Of a stretch of 64,000 bases of DNA, positions 47,673 through 55,803 are shown piece after piece (within the stretch, counting starts at the first letter, position 1; every line of letters starts with the position of its first letter). The translations under genes were made by a program, and so were the position numbers. The DNA is taken from the NCBI RefSeq assembly GCF_900188005.1, contig NZ_FZNR01000014.1, positions 62,001 to 126,000 of the forward strand, read 5' to 3'. Under the pieces are notes generated by a model that worked only from the letters and a program-made list of their open reading frames with translations, ran no database searches and was not told the DNA's origin. Source of the DNA: Actinoplanes regularis. Lineage in GTDB: Bacteria; Actinomycetota; Actinomycetes; Mycobacteriales; Micromonosporaceae.

Positions 47673-48838
47673 GCCGGCCATGGTATCGACGCGTGCAGAC
47701 GGAACTCGCCCCCGACCGTCCGGTGGTCGAGCCGGCCGCCGGCCAGGTGCACCCGCTCGGTCAGCCCCACCAGCCCGGCGCCCCCGGACCAGCCCGGCGG
47801 TGCGGCGGATGCCGGCGCGAGCCCGTTGCGCACGTCGATCTCCAGTCCGGCGCCGGGTCCGCCACGCAGCGCCACCCGGACCGGCTGCCCCGACGCGTGT
47901 TTCCGCGCGTTGGTCAGTCCCTCCTGGATCACCCGGTACGCCGTACGAGCCACCGCGGGCGGCGCCTGGCCCGGCTCCTCCACCGCCTCCCGGAGCAGGA
48001 CCTCGGCCCCGGCCGAGCGGGACTCCTCGACCAGCCGCGGCACGTCGGTCAGCAGCGGCTGCGGGTGAACGCCGTCGCCGTCCGGCGGGGCGTCGTCGCG
48101 CAGCAGCGAGATCACCTCGCGCAGCTCCTCCAGCGCCTGGTGCACACCGTCACGCACGACCCCGGCGGCCCGGGACAGCTGTTCGGGCGGGGCGTCCGGG
48201 CGGTACTCCATCGCGCCGGCGAACGTCGCCAGCAGCGACAGCCGGTGTGCGAGCACGTCGTGCATCTCCCGGGCGATCTTGCGGCGTTCCAGCATGCGCG
48301 CCTCGGCGACCCGGCGCCCCTGCTCGGCCTCGGCCCGCTGGGCCCGCTCGCGCAGCGACCGGATCAGCGTCTCCCTGGCCTGCGCCCACGCGCCCCAGCC
48401 CAGCAGCGCGCCGTAACCGATCGTGATCAGCACCAGCCACCAGCCGTAGGACATCCCGCCGTTGGATCGCCAGAATCCCTGGATCGCGTGCGCGGCGACG
48501 CCGCCCGCCGCCACCGCGATCCCGGCCGCGAGGCGCCGTCGGCGCGCCACTTGCAGCGCCCCGATCGTGGCCGCCGGGGTGGCCGCCGGCGACACCACCG
48601 CCAGCGCGGTCAGCACCACCGTCGCGGGCACCGGCCGCCACAGCGCCAGTGGCGTGAGCAGCCAGCTGAGCACGCCTGCGACCAGGTCGAGCAAAAACAG
48701 CGGCCCGAGCGGACGGCCAGTCCACAGGGACAGGATGGTGGCCGCGATGAGCAGGCCGGACCCGATCAGGCTCACCGCGACGGCGACCCGGCCCGGAGAC
48801 CGGACGCACTCCTGCGGGGTGGCCGGGAAGCTGTCCAT
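47669..48838 (-). CDS. NarL-type sensor histidine kinase
   Basis: A 389-residue kinase with about five membrane segments in the first 150 residues, then RKIAREMHDVLAHRLSLLATFAGAMEYRPDAPPEQL (the HisKA_3 dimerisation helix with the phospho-His in MHDVLAH) and a HATPase domain with TNARKHASGQPVRVAL and the C-terminal GLVGLTERVHLAGG. The N-terminal membrane part is of the DUF7134 type. The stop overlaps the ATG of the response regulator, so the two are made together as a two-component system. Confidence 0.93.
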   Translation of the reverse strand: MDSFPATPQECVRSPGRVAVAVSLIGSGLLIAATILSLWTGRPLGPLFLLDLVAGVLSWLLTPLALWRPVPATVVLTALAVVSPAATPAATIGALQVARRRRLAAGIAVAAGGVAAHAIQGFWRSNGGMSYGWWLVLITIGYGALLGWGAWAQARETLIRSLRERAQRAEAEQGRRVAEARMLERRKIAREMHDVLAHRLSLLATFAGAMEYRPDAPPEQLSRAAGVVRDGVHQALEELREVISLLRDDAPPDGDGVHPQPLLTDVPRLVEESRSAGAEVLLREAVEEPGQAPPAVARTAYRVIQEGLTNARKHASGQPVRVALRGGPGAGLEIDVRNGLAPASAAPPGWSGGAGLVGLTERVHLAGGRLDHRTVGGEFRLHASIPWPA

Positions 48839-48968
48839 CCGGCGAGGCTAACCGGCCGGCGGGCCCGCCGACACCGACTAAAGTTGGTGGTCGCTCACGC
48901 CAAGGAGGGCGCGTGCGACGCCGTCGGCCCGATGTGGACACCGGGCCTGCACCGCGACGCTGCTCGGT

Positions 48969-49391
48969 ATGACAAACGATGTGAACACCGTCCCGACCGG
49001 CACCACCGCCCACCGCGCCGGCCGCGCCATCACGGTCGCCGCCGGGGCCGCCGGCGCCCTGCTGCTGTGGGTGGTCAACGATCCGTGGGCCGGCGTCGAC
49101 CTCACCGTCCGGCAGGGTGACACCCTCCAGCACGTCGGCCCGGCCGCCGTCGTGTTCGCCGCGCTCGCCGCCGGCCTGGCCGCCTGGGGCCTGCTCGCCC
49201 TGCTGGAGCGCACCGTCCGGCGCCCCGTCCGGGCGTACCGGGCGATCGCTCTCGTCCTTCTCGTCATCTCCCTGGCCGGACCGCTCGGCAGCGGGGTCGG
49301 CGTCAGCACCAAGCTGGTCCTGCTCGGCATGCACCTCACCGTGGGCCTGGCACTGATCATCGGTCTTCCCGGCCGCCGCCACTGCCGGTGA
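48969..49391 (+). CDS. DUF6069-like membrane protein
   Basis: A 140-residue protein with four membrane segments (about 19-37, 55-78, 88-106 and 113-134). VVNDPWAGVDLTVRQGDTLQHVGPAAVVFAALAAGLAAWGLLALLERTVRRPVRAYRAIALVLLVISLAGPL matches the pattern of actinobacterial DUF6069 proteins, of unknown role. Its 3' end overlaps the convergent glycosyltransferase gene by 35 bases. No operon partner is visible. Confidence 0.72.
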   Translation: MTNDVNTVPTGTTAHRAGRAITVAAGAAGALLLWVVNDPWAGVDLTVRQGDTLQHVGPAAVVFAALAAGLAAWGLLALLERTVRRPVRAYRAIALVLLVISLAGPLGSGVGVSTKLVLLGMHLTVGLALIIGLPGRRHCR

Positions 49392-50178
49392 TCTCCCGGC
49401 GGGCCCGGGCCGCACGGGTGAACTGGTCGTCCCAGCGGCGCGGAAAGGGCAGCATCCGGTGCTTGGCGCGCCACGGGCGCATCTGCCGGACCACGTTGAA
49501 GCCGGCCGCCGAGACGACCCGTTCCGCGGACGCGAACAGTGGCCACACCGGGTAGACGTCCAGGTGCTCGACGTCCGCGGGCAGGCCGGGCGGCCGGTGC
49601 GGCGACGCCAGCACCAGTGGCGGCCGGCGTCCTTCCAGGGCGGCGCACTCCCGGGCGTACGAGACGAGTTCCTCGATCTCCGTCGCGGGCCCGGCGTGGG
49701 GGATCAACCAGGTCCCGTCGGCGATCCCGGCCGGCTCCGGCGGAGCCGGGTCGATGAGCGACAGCGGCGCGAGCGCCGCCGACCTCCGCGCCAGATGGGC
49801 CTGATGCTCCGGATCCAGCTCCTCCAGCGTCCAGGTCTGCGCGAAACGCGACAACCCCGACAGCGGGCGGTACGCGTCCCACCGCAGCAACCGAGCCAGA
49901 TGAACCGTGACGATCCCGGCCGGCAGCACGGCCAGCTCTCCATCGATCCCGGCCGGGAACGCGTCGACCACCAGGGTCTCCGGGCGCAGGTCACGCAGGA
50001 CCGGCCCGATCGGGCCAGAGAAGCGCAGGAGCCGGTGCGGGCCGAGCACCCGCGGATCGGCCGCGAACGGTGACGTGGTCAGCACCGTGGCCGGCCGGTC
50101 CGCGTGGACGGTGTGCAGGTACGCCCGGATCCGCGTCAGGTGTCCCAGCCCGCCACCCTGCGCGTAGCAGACGATCAC
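49357..50178 (-). CDS. MurG/GT28-like glycosyltransferase
   Basis: The start is the GTG at 50178, overlapping the stop of the GT4 gene (GTGA), giving 273 residues. MIVCYAQGGGLGHLTRIRAYL is the N-terminal Gly-rich nucleotide-sugar loop of GT-B enzymes, and FASAERVVSAAGFNVVRQMRPWRAKHRMLPFPRRWDDQF is the C-terminal donor-site region similar to GT28 and MGT enzymes. It is shorter than usual for a GT-B fold. It is the last gene of the six-gene glycosylation operon, and its end overlaps the convergent DUF6069-like gene. Confidence 0.78.
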   Translation of the reverse strand: MIVCYAQGGGLGHLTRIRAYLHTVHADRPATVLTTSPFAADPRVLGPHRLLRFSGPIGPVLRDLRPETLVVDAFPAGIDGELAVLPAGIVTVHLARLLRWDAYRPLSGLSRFAQTWTLEELDPEHQAHLARRSAALAPLSLIDPAPPEPAGIADGTWLIPHAGPATEIEELVSYARECAALEGRRPPLVLASPHRPPGLPADVEHLDVYPVWPLFASAERVVSAAGFNVVRQMRPWRAKHRMLPFPRRWDDQFTRAARARREITGSGGGREDR

Positions 50179-51278
50179 CGCGCCGCCGCGGCCAGCACTT
50201 CCAGATAACCGGCGGTCTCGCCGGCCACACCGAACCGGTCCCGGACCCGGACCGCCGCCGCCGCACCCAGCGCCGCGAGCTGATCGTCCGTCGCGTGCGC
50301 GGCCCGGTGCAGGGCCGCCCGGCAGGCGTGCGGATCCCCGGCCGGGAACCGGAACCCGATCTCGTCGTCCACGAGATCGACCAGCCCGCCGGCGTCCGAG
50401 GCGAGCAGCGGGATCCCGAGCGCGGCGGCCTCCAGCGCGACGTTGGGCAGCCCGTCGTAGAACGAGGGCAGGGCGATCAGGTCGCAGGCCGCGTAGACGG
50501 AGAGCAACTGGTAGCGGTCCTGGAACGGCAACGCCGTGTACGCCACCGCGGGCCGCGCGCCGAGCCACTCCTCGATGCCCGGTTCCAGCTCCCCGGCCAG
50601 CACGACGTGGAACCGCTCCTCGTGCCGCCCAGCCACCAGGGCGTCCAGCAGCAGACGGACGCCCTTCTTGTTCTTCAACTGGCCAACCAGCCCGATCGTG
50701 CGCCGCCCCGGCTCGACGTGCTCCGCGCGCCACGCCGCCGCCTTCTGCCGTTCGGACGGCAGGATCGCCCACTCGCTCGTGTCGATCCCGTTCGCGACCC
50801 AGCTGACGGGCGTGCCGGGGGCGAGCCCGGCGACCAGCGGCGCCGTCCCGCTCGCCACCACGCACACGTGGGCGGAGGAGCGCAGCGCCTCGAGGACCAC
50901 CGGCTGCCGCCGCAGGGAGAACATGCCGGTGTCGAAGTCGTTGCCGCGCAGGAGGGTGACCAGCGGCAACCCGGACCACGCCGCGTAGACCGGCGCGGAC
51001 AGCAGCGGATAGGTGCCGCCGAAGGCGACCACGTGCGTGTACTGCCCGATCGAAGCCGACAGCGTCGTCCACAGCATGCGCAGCGCGTGCTCCGGATCAT
51101 CGCCCAGCGGCACGGTGAGCAGGCTGCCCTCCCGCCGCATCGACCGGGCCCGCCGGCTGAGATGGACGACGTCGACCTCGACACCGGCCTGCCGCAGACC
51201 CCGCACGATGCGGTCGCACGAGTTGGCCATCCCGCCCGGACTGGGCGGATGATTCTCGGTCACCCAGAGCAGGCGCAT
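50175..51278 (-). CDS. GT4 family glycosyltransferase
   Basis: A 367-residue retaining GT-B glycosyltransferase: MRLLWVTENHPPSPGGMANSCDRIVRGLRQAG at the N-terminus, VVASGTAPLVAGLAPGTPVSWVANGIDTSEW, then TIGLVGQLKNKKGVRLLLDALV and the donor-binding ALPSFYDGLPNVALEAAALGIPLLASDAGGLVDLV with the EX7E pair. It overlaps the preceding zinc-ribbon gene by one base and the next glycosyltransferase by four, in the middle of the operon. Confidence 0.9.
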   Translation of the reverse strand: MRLLWVTENHPPSPGGMANSCDRIVRGLRQAGVEVDVVHLSRRARSMRREGSLLTVPLGDDPEHALRMLWTTLSASIGQYTHVVAFGGTYPLLSAPVYAAWSGLPLVTLLRGNDFDTGMFSLRRQPVVLEALRSSAHVCVVASGTAPLVAGLAPGTPVSWVANGIDTSEWAILPSERQKAAAWRAEHVEPGRRTIGLVGQLKNKKGVRLLLDALVAGRHEERFHVVLAGELEPGIEEWLGARPAVAYTALPFQDRYQLLSVYAACDLIALPSFYDGLPNVALEAAALGIPLLASDAGGLVDLVDDEIGFRFPAGDPHACRAALHRAAHATDDQLAALGAAAAVRVRDRFGVAGETAGYLEVLAAAAR

Positions 51279-51616
51279 CAACTGTCCACCAGCGCGTCGG
51301 CGCCGTCGTCGAGGTAATCCTGGTCCGCGCCGGCGCCCGGATCGAACGGCGCCCGGTCGTACGTGTCCAGGCCCGCGTACCAGCCGACGTCCGTGTACTC
51401 CTGCGCCGTACGGTGCCGGTGCGCCCGCCGCCGATAGGCGGCCGCCGCGGCCGGATGGCCGAACTGATTGCGCGCGGCGGCGCACTCCGGGCAGAGCCCG
51501 CCGTCGGCGACGTGGTCCGCGCAGAGCGCGCGGCCGCACGCCGGGCAGCCGGCGACCGCCATCTGCCCGCACTTGCCGAGGGTGAAGAAGCCCGTGGTGA
51601 CGGCGCAAGGGGTCAT
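51278..51616 (-). CDS. Small zinc-ribbon/B-box-like protein
   Basis: A 112-residue protein whose first 50 residues are rich in Cys and His: CPACGRALCADHVADGGLCPECAAAR has the CxxC-x4-C-x2-H-x6-CxxC layout of a cross-brace or zinc-ribbon site. The remainder is polar with an Ala/Arg-rich helix (AAAAAYRRRAHRHRTAQEY) and an Asp-rich C-terminus. It has no membrane segment. It sits between glycosyltransferase genes with one- and four-base overlaps, so it is made with them. Function unknown. Confidence 0.75.
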   Translation of the reverse strand: MTPCAVTTGFFTLGKCGQMAVAGCPACGRALCADHVADGGLCPECAAARNQFGHPAAAAAYRRRAHRHRTAQEYTDVGWYAGLDTYDRAPFDPGAGADQDYLDDGADALVDS

Positions 51617-52347
51617 GACTCACTCCGTTGTCCGGTGCCGGCCTGCGGTGTCCAGCGGAACGGCTCGGTGGCCACGGTCAGGATCCGGTCGACCTGTTCC
51701 TGGCCGGACTGCGGCAGCCGGTGCAGCTTGGCGGTGGCGAGGACGCTGCGGCGCTCCCCCTCGCGGACGAAGACCCCGATCCAGGCGGGCGGCGGCGCCG
51801 CCGGCACCCGGCTCTGCGCGCCCTTGGCCAGCCGGCGGCGCACCTTGATGATCTGGATCGACTTGCTCTTCCGCTTCGCCTTGTACTTACCGCGCGGGTT
51901 GCGTTTGGCGATCCGGCGCTCGCGCGTCCGGTCCACGACGAGGAGCTCCAGGATGCTGCCGTCGCGCAGCTCCGCGCGCACCCGCAGCCACGGGTCCACC
52001 GTCAGCGTCTCGGTGGCGGAGCGGACCGGCGGCCGCACCGGCAGATCACGCGACGGGCCGGTCTTGCCGGGGACGTCACGGCCCCGCAGATCGGCGGCGA
52101 CCGTGAGCGTGCCCTTCGGCCCGAGATCCGAGCAGAGCTCGAGGATCAGCGGCACCAGGACGTCCAGCGTCCGCGGCGGCAGCGCCCACTTCGCGCGCCG
52201 CACCAGGCCGGCGTGCCGGTGCAGGCTCGCGATCAGGGCCGCCCAGCCGGCCGCCGGCTGGGTCGCGGAGAACCCGCGCTGCCACACGAGCGCCTGGTGC
52301 AACGGATGGAAACCCGCGATCGCGGCCTTCTGCTTGCCCCAGAACAT
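51613..52347 (-). CDS. Hypothetical protein with strongly basic centre, in glycosylation operon
   Basis: From the ATG at 52347 (MFWGKQKAAIAGFHPLHQAL) the protein has 244 residues. The N-terminal 85 residues are helical. A beta-rich part (LRVRAELRDGSILELLVVDRTRERR) is followed by a cluster of Lys/Arg (KRNPRGKYKAKRKSKS) and RRRLAKGAQ, which could bind nucleic acid or anionic polymer. A final beta segment ends the protein. I do not recognise the family. Its stop overlaps the zinc-ribbon gene start, and the GT4 gene ends 12 bp upstream, so it belongs to the operon. Confidence 0.65.
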   Translation of the reverse strand: MFWGKQKAAIAGFHPLHQALVWQRGFSATQPAAGWAALIASLHRHAGLVRRAKWALPPRTLDVLVPLILELCSDLGPKGTLTVAADLRGRDVPGKTGPSRDLPVRPPVRSATETLTVDPWLRVRAELRDGSILELLVVDRTRERRIAKRNPRGKYKAKRKSKSIQIIKVRRRLAKGAQSRVPAAPPPAWIGVFVREGERRSVLATAKLHRLPQSGQEQVDRILTVATEPFRWTPQAGTGQRSES

Positions 52348-52359
52348 CACCGGACCGTA

Positions 52360-53517
52360 TCAGTGGCCCTCGACCCGGTCGTAGACGGCGGCGAGCCGGG
52401 CGCGCGCGTGTTTCCAGGTGAAGCCCTCCTCGACGTGCTGCCGGGCGCGGCGGCCCAGGTCCCGCGCCGCCTCCGGATATTCGAGAAGCACCCGGATGGC
52501 GCGGGCCAGCTCGGCCGGCCGGTCCGGTGGCACGAGCCGCCCGTGCTCCCCCAGCACCTCGCGGATCACCGGCAGATCGGAGGCGACGACGGCGGTGCCG
52601 GCGGCCATCGACTCCCACACCTTGATCGGGCTGCACCCCTGGTCCAGGTTCCGCGGGCTCGCCGTCAGCGGCGCCACGGAGAGTTCGGCGTGCGTCAGCC
52701 AGGCGGCGACCTCGTCGTGCGGCAGGGTGTGCTGCCACGTCACCCGGTCCTCGACGCCGAGCCGCTCGGCGAGCCGCCGCAGCGGGCGGGCCCGCGACGG
52801 CGACACCGAGGAGCAGACGACCAGCGACAGGTCGGTCAGGTCGGCCAGCCGGGCGAACGCTCGCAGCAGCACGTCGACGCCCTGCCAGGGCTGCAGCGCC
52901 CCGACGTAGATCAGGTAACGGCCGGGGGCGGCGGGTGGGCGCGGCAGGCCGGGCCGCACCGGGTCCGCGCCGTTCGGGACCAGATGCACCCGTTCGGGTG
53001 CGGCGCCGCGGCTGGTCACGGCCGCTTCGATGACTTGCGACGGTACGACCACCGCGGCGGCCCGGCGCAGGCACTCCCCTTCCAGGTCCCGGATCTTCGC
53101 GAGGGTGCTCGGCGCGGCGAGCGGCCACGCGTACGGCAGCTCGATCGACGGCAGCCCGTTGGCCTCGTAGACCAGTCGCCCACCGGCCGAGAGCGCCGGC
53201 AGCGCGCCCCACGGATCGCGGACGTGGCACAGCCGCAGCGTGTCGCGGTGCGGCGCCAGCCGGTCGGCGACCCAGGCCGAGAACGCCTCCGCCCGGTCCA
53301 GCAGGTTCGGCACCACCGCACCGAACCGGACGATCTCCACGCCGCCCTCACGCTGGTAGGCGGGCAGTCCCCCGCCACCGAGCACGCAGAGCAGACCGCC
53401 GCCGTACCGGTCGAAAAGCTCGGCCGCCATGTGCCGGATGTGCACGGCGGAGCCCTTGGCCGACGGAAAACGATCGAACGCGACGTAGGCCGCGCGATGC
53501 CCCTCAGACACGAACAC
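52360..53517 (-). CDS. GT4 family glycosyltransferase
   Basis: A 385-residue GT-B glycosyltransferase: RAAYVAFDRFPSAKGSAVHIRHMAAELF opens the acceptor domain, VVPSQVIEAAVTSRGAAPERVHLVPNGADP precedes the donor domain, and YLIYVGALQPWQGVDVLLRAFARL with CSPIKVWESMAAGTAVVASDLPVIREVL form the donor site. It starts with a GTG that overlaps the epimerase gene by 14 bases; a GTG six bases downstream is also possible. Second gene of the operon. Confidence 0.9.
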   Translation of the reverse strand: MFVSEGHRAAYVAFDRFPSAKGSAVHIRHMAAELFDRYGGGLLCVLGGGGLPAYQREGGVEIVRFGAVVPNLLDRAEAFSAWVADRLAPHRDTLRLCHVRDPWGALPALSAGGRLVYEANGLPSIELPYAWPLAAPSTLAKIRDLEGECLRRAAAVVVPSQVIEAAVTSRGAAPERVHLVPNGADPVRPGLPRPPAAPGRYLIYVGALQPWQGVDVLLRAFARLADLTDLSLVVCSSVSPSRARPLRRLAERLGVEDRVTWQHTLPHDEVAAWLTHAELSVAPLTASPRNLDQGCSPIKVWESMAAGTAVVASDLPVIREVLGEHGRLVPPDRPAELARAIRVLLEYPEAARDLGRRARQHVEEGFTWKHARARLAAVYDRVEGH

Positions 53518-54445
53518 GCTCCCGATGCCAGGCGATCTGCCGGGCCAGCCCCGCGTCCAGGCCGGTCCGGGCGGTCCAGCCGAGCAGCCGTGCGGCCCGG
53601 TCCGGGCCGGCCCAGGTGCGGGCCACGTCGCCGGGGGCGGCGGCGGCCGGCTCGGTCGGTGGCGGGGTGCCGAGCAGCGCCCCGATCCGCTGGAGGGCGT
53701 CGCGGAGGCTCACGCTCTCCGGATGGCCGACGTTCAGGACGGTCCCGGGCGGCAGCGGCGCCCGCGCGGCCCGGACGGTCGCGTCGACCACGTCGCCGAC
53801 GAAGGTGAACGACCGGCTCTGGTCGCCGCCGTACAGCGGGGCCGGGGAGCCGTCGAGGGCCGCCTCGACGAACCGGTGGAACGCCATGTCCGGGCGCTGG
53901 CGCGGCCCGTACACGGAGAAGTAGCGCAGGATGACCGCCGGCACGCCGTCGCGCGCGGCCTCCTGGGTGAGCTGCTCGGCCCGCGCCTTCGACATCGCGT
54001 ACGGACTCCGCGGGTCGATCCGATCGTGCTCCGCGCATGGGCGGGCCGCGCTGCCGTACACCGACGAACTCGAGGCCAGCACGAACCGCGGCCGGTGCCG
54101 GGCCGGCCGGGCCGCGCACGCCGCCAGCAGCCGTTCGGTGGTGGTGACGTTGTCCCGGTGGGCGGCCGCCCGGCCCCGACCCCACGAGGTGCGCACGCCG
54201 GGACGGCCGGCCAGGTGCAGGATCGCGTCCGCCTCCGCCAGCGGGGCGAGGTCGTCGGTTGCGAGATCACATTCGGTCACGGTCACGCCGGCGTGGGACA
54301 GCTCGGCGCTGTTGGCCGCCGCGGCCTCCGGTGCGGCGGCACGTTCGACGGCGTCGACGGCCAGCACGTCATGGCCCGCGGCGATCAGGGTCTGCACGAG
54401 ATGGCTGCCGATGAAACCCGCCGCCCCCGTTACGACCACTCGCAC
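53504..54445 (-). CDS. NAD-dependent nucleotide-sugar epimerase/dehydratase
   Basis: A 313-residue extended SDR with MRVVVTGAAGFIGSHLVQTLIAAGHDVLAVD (the GxxGxxG NAD site), ILHLAGRPGVRTSW, the catalytic SSSSVYG and Tyr-x-x-x-Lys in YAMSKARAE, and YFSVYGPRQRPDMAFHRF of the UDP-glucose/galacturonate 4-epimerase group. It is the first gene of the tight glycosyltransferase operon and probably supplies its sugar donor. It is divergent from the reductase gene 61 bp away. Confidence 0.92.
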   Translation of the reverse strand: MRVVVTGAAGFIGSHLVQTLIAAGHDVLAVDAVERAAAPEAAAANSAELSHAGVTVTECDLATDDLAPLAEADAILHLAGRPGVRTSWGRGRAAAHRDNVTTTERLLAACAARPARHRPRFVLASSSSVYGSAARPCAEHDRIDPRSPYAMSKARAEQLTQEAARDGVPAVILRYFSVYGPRQRPDMAFHRFVEAALDGSPAPLYGGDQSRSFTFVGDVVDATVRAARAPLPPGTVLNVGHPESVSLRDALQRIGALLGTPPPTEPAAAAPGDVARTWAGPDRAARLLGWTARTGLDAGLARQIAWHRERVRV

Positions 54446-54506
54446 AACCAGGCACTGTAGCTGAGCGCGGGCCGGGCGGTTCCGGCCCCTGTACCGGGGA
54501 GGAAAG

Positions 54507-55448
54507 ATGAAGCTGCTGGTGATCGGGGGAAGCGGGCTGCTCGGCCGGGAGATCGTCCGGCAGGCGGAGCTCGCGGATCATCGGGTCACGGCGACCTTCC
54601 ACCACCACCGGCCGGCAAAGCGCGCGGACCTTCAGGTCACTGCGACCTTCCACCACCACCGGCCGGCGGAGTCGGCGGACCGTGAGGTCGCGGCGACTTT
54701 CCACGACCGGCAGGCCGGGGCGCGCGGTCGGCGGATCGACATTCGCGATCGGGCCGCGGTCGCGGGACTCGTCGCGGAGGTCGGGCCGGAAGTGATCGTC
54801 AACGCCGCATATCAGCAGGCAGACTGGGTGACCACCGCGGACGGTGGAATGCACGTCGCCGCGGCCGCCGCGCGGGCCGGGGCCCGCCTCGTGCACGTGT
54901 CGAGCGACGCGATCTTCTCCGGGCGGGCGGATTGCTACGACGAGACCGCGCGGCCGGATCCGATCACGCCGTACGGCGCTGCCAAGGCCGCCGCGGAGGT
55001 CGCGGTCCGTGGGCTGGTGGCGGACGCGGCCATCGTCCGTACGTCGCTGATCATCGGTGGCGGGGAGTCCGTCACCGAGCGTCACGTACGCGGGCTCGCC
55101 ACCGGGGAGCGGGAGGGAGCCCTGTTCACCGACGACATCCGGTGCCCGGTCCACGTCGGCGACCTGGCGGCCGCGATCCTGGAGCTGACCGCGGAACCCG
55201 GCGTGCACCACGTCGCCGGGGCCGACGCGATCAGCCGGCACGAACTCGGTGTTCTGATCGCCCGGCGGGACGGCCTCGACGAGACCGCGCTGCCCACCGC
55301 GTCCCGGGCGCGCAGCGGCCTGCCGGGCGCCCTGGCGGTACGCCTCGACTGCGAGGCGACGCAGTCGCGCCTGACCACCAGACTGCGCGGAGCCCGCGAG
55401 TTCCTCACGACGCCCGAGCAAGACCGAATGCCGTTCGGCAGAAGTTGA
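54507..55448 (+). CDS. RmlD-like sugar-nucleotide reductase with internal repeats
   Basis: A 313-residue SDR-type protein with ribosome-binding site GGGGAGGAAAG. MKLLVIGGSGLLGREIVRQAELADH is the NAD(P) site, VIVNAAYQQADWVTTADGG and LVHVSSDAIFSGRADCYDE the RmlD core, and YGAAKAAAE the Tyr-x-x-x-Lys pair. Between the first strand and RRIDIRDRAAVAGLV a 17-residue unit (VTATFHHHRPAKRADLQ) occurs three times in tandem, where other members have a single copy, so the protein carries a 34-residue insertion near the cofactor site. It may supply a deoxy sugar for the divergent operon. Confidence 0.85.
   Translation: MKLLVIGGSGLLGREIVRQAELADHRVTATFHHHRPAKRADLQVTATFHHHRPAESADREVAATFHDRQAGARGRRIDIRDRAAVAGLVAEVGPEVIVNAAYQQADWVTTADGGMHVAAAAARAGARLVHVSSDAIFSGRADCYDETARPDPITPYGAAKAAAEVAVRGLVADAAIVRTSLIIGGGESVTERHVRGLATGEREGALFTDDIRCPVHVGDLAAAILELTAEPGVHHVAGADAISRHELGVLIARRDGLDETALPTASRARSGLPGALAVRLDCEATQSRLTTRLRGAREFLTTPEQDRMPFGRS
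54585..54737 (+). repeat. In-frame 51-bp tandem repeat inside the reductase gene
   Basis: Units starting GTCACGGCGACCTTCCACCA lie at 54585, 54636 and 54687, each 51 bp (17 codons). The first two are nearly identical and the third is more diverged (GTCGCGGCGACTTTCCACGA). Being a multiple of three, the array keeps the gene open. Confidence 0.85.
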
Positions 55449-55585
55449 TCCTGGCACGCCACGAGCGAGGCGACGCGCGGTGCCGACCGAGTTCGCCGAC
55501 GGGCGGGGCCACGAGTGAGGCCGACGGGCGGCGCCGCGGACAGAACCGGCAGGCGGCGGCACGGACAGATCCGGCAGGCGGCGCC

Positions 55586-55680
55586 GCAGGCAGGGGCGGC
55601 GGGCGGCGCCGCAGGCAGGGGCGGCGGGCGGCGGCGCAGGCAGGGGCGGCGGGCGGCGGCGCAGGCAGGGGCGGCGCCGG
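55586..55680. repeat. 25-bp GC-rich minisatellite
   Basis: Units starting GCAGGCAGGGGCGGCGGGCG recur at 55586, 55611, 55636 and 55661. They lie in the 355-bp gene-free stretch between the reductase stop and the hydrolase start. Looser GGCAGGCGGC- and GACGGGCGG-like repeats precede them from about 55500. Nothing else recognisable is in the interval apart from the hydrolase ribosome-binding site. Confidence 0.8.
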
Positions 55681-55803
55681 AAACGCCCGGATTGAGTCGG
55701 AAAGGCGTCGCGGATGGTCGCCGCCGGCGCGTAACCGGTGCGCCCCTCGGGGTCGTTACACCCCATGTTTTCCCCTGTCGCCGAGTCCGGGAGGACCGAT
55801 TTC

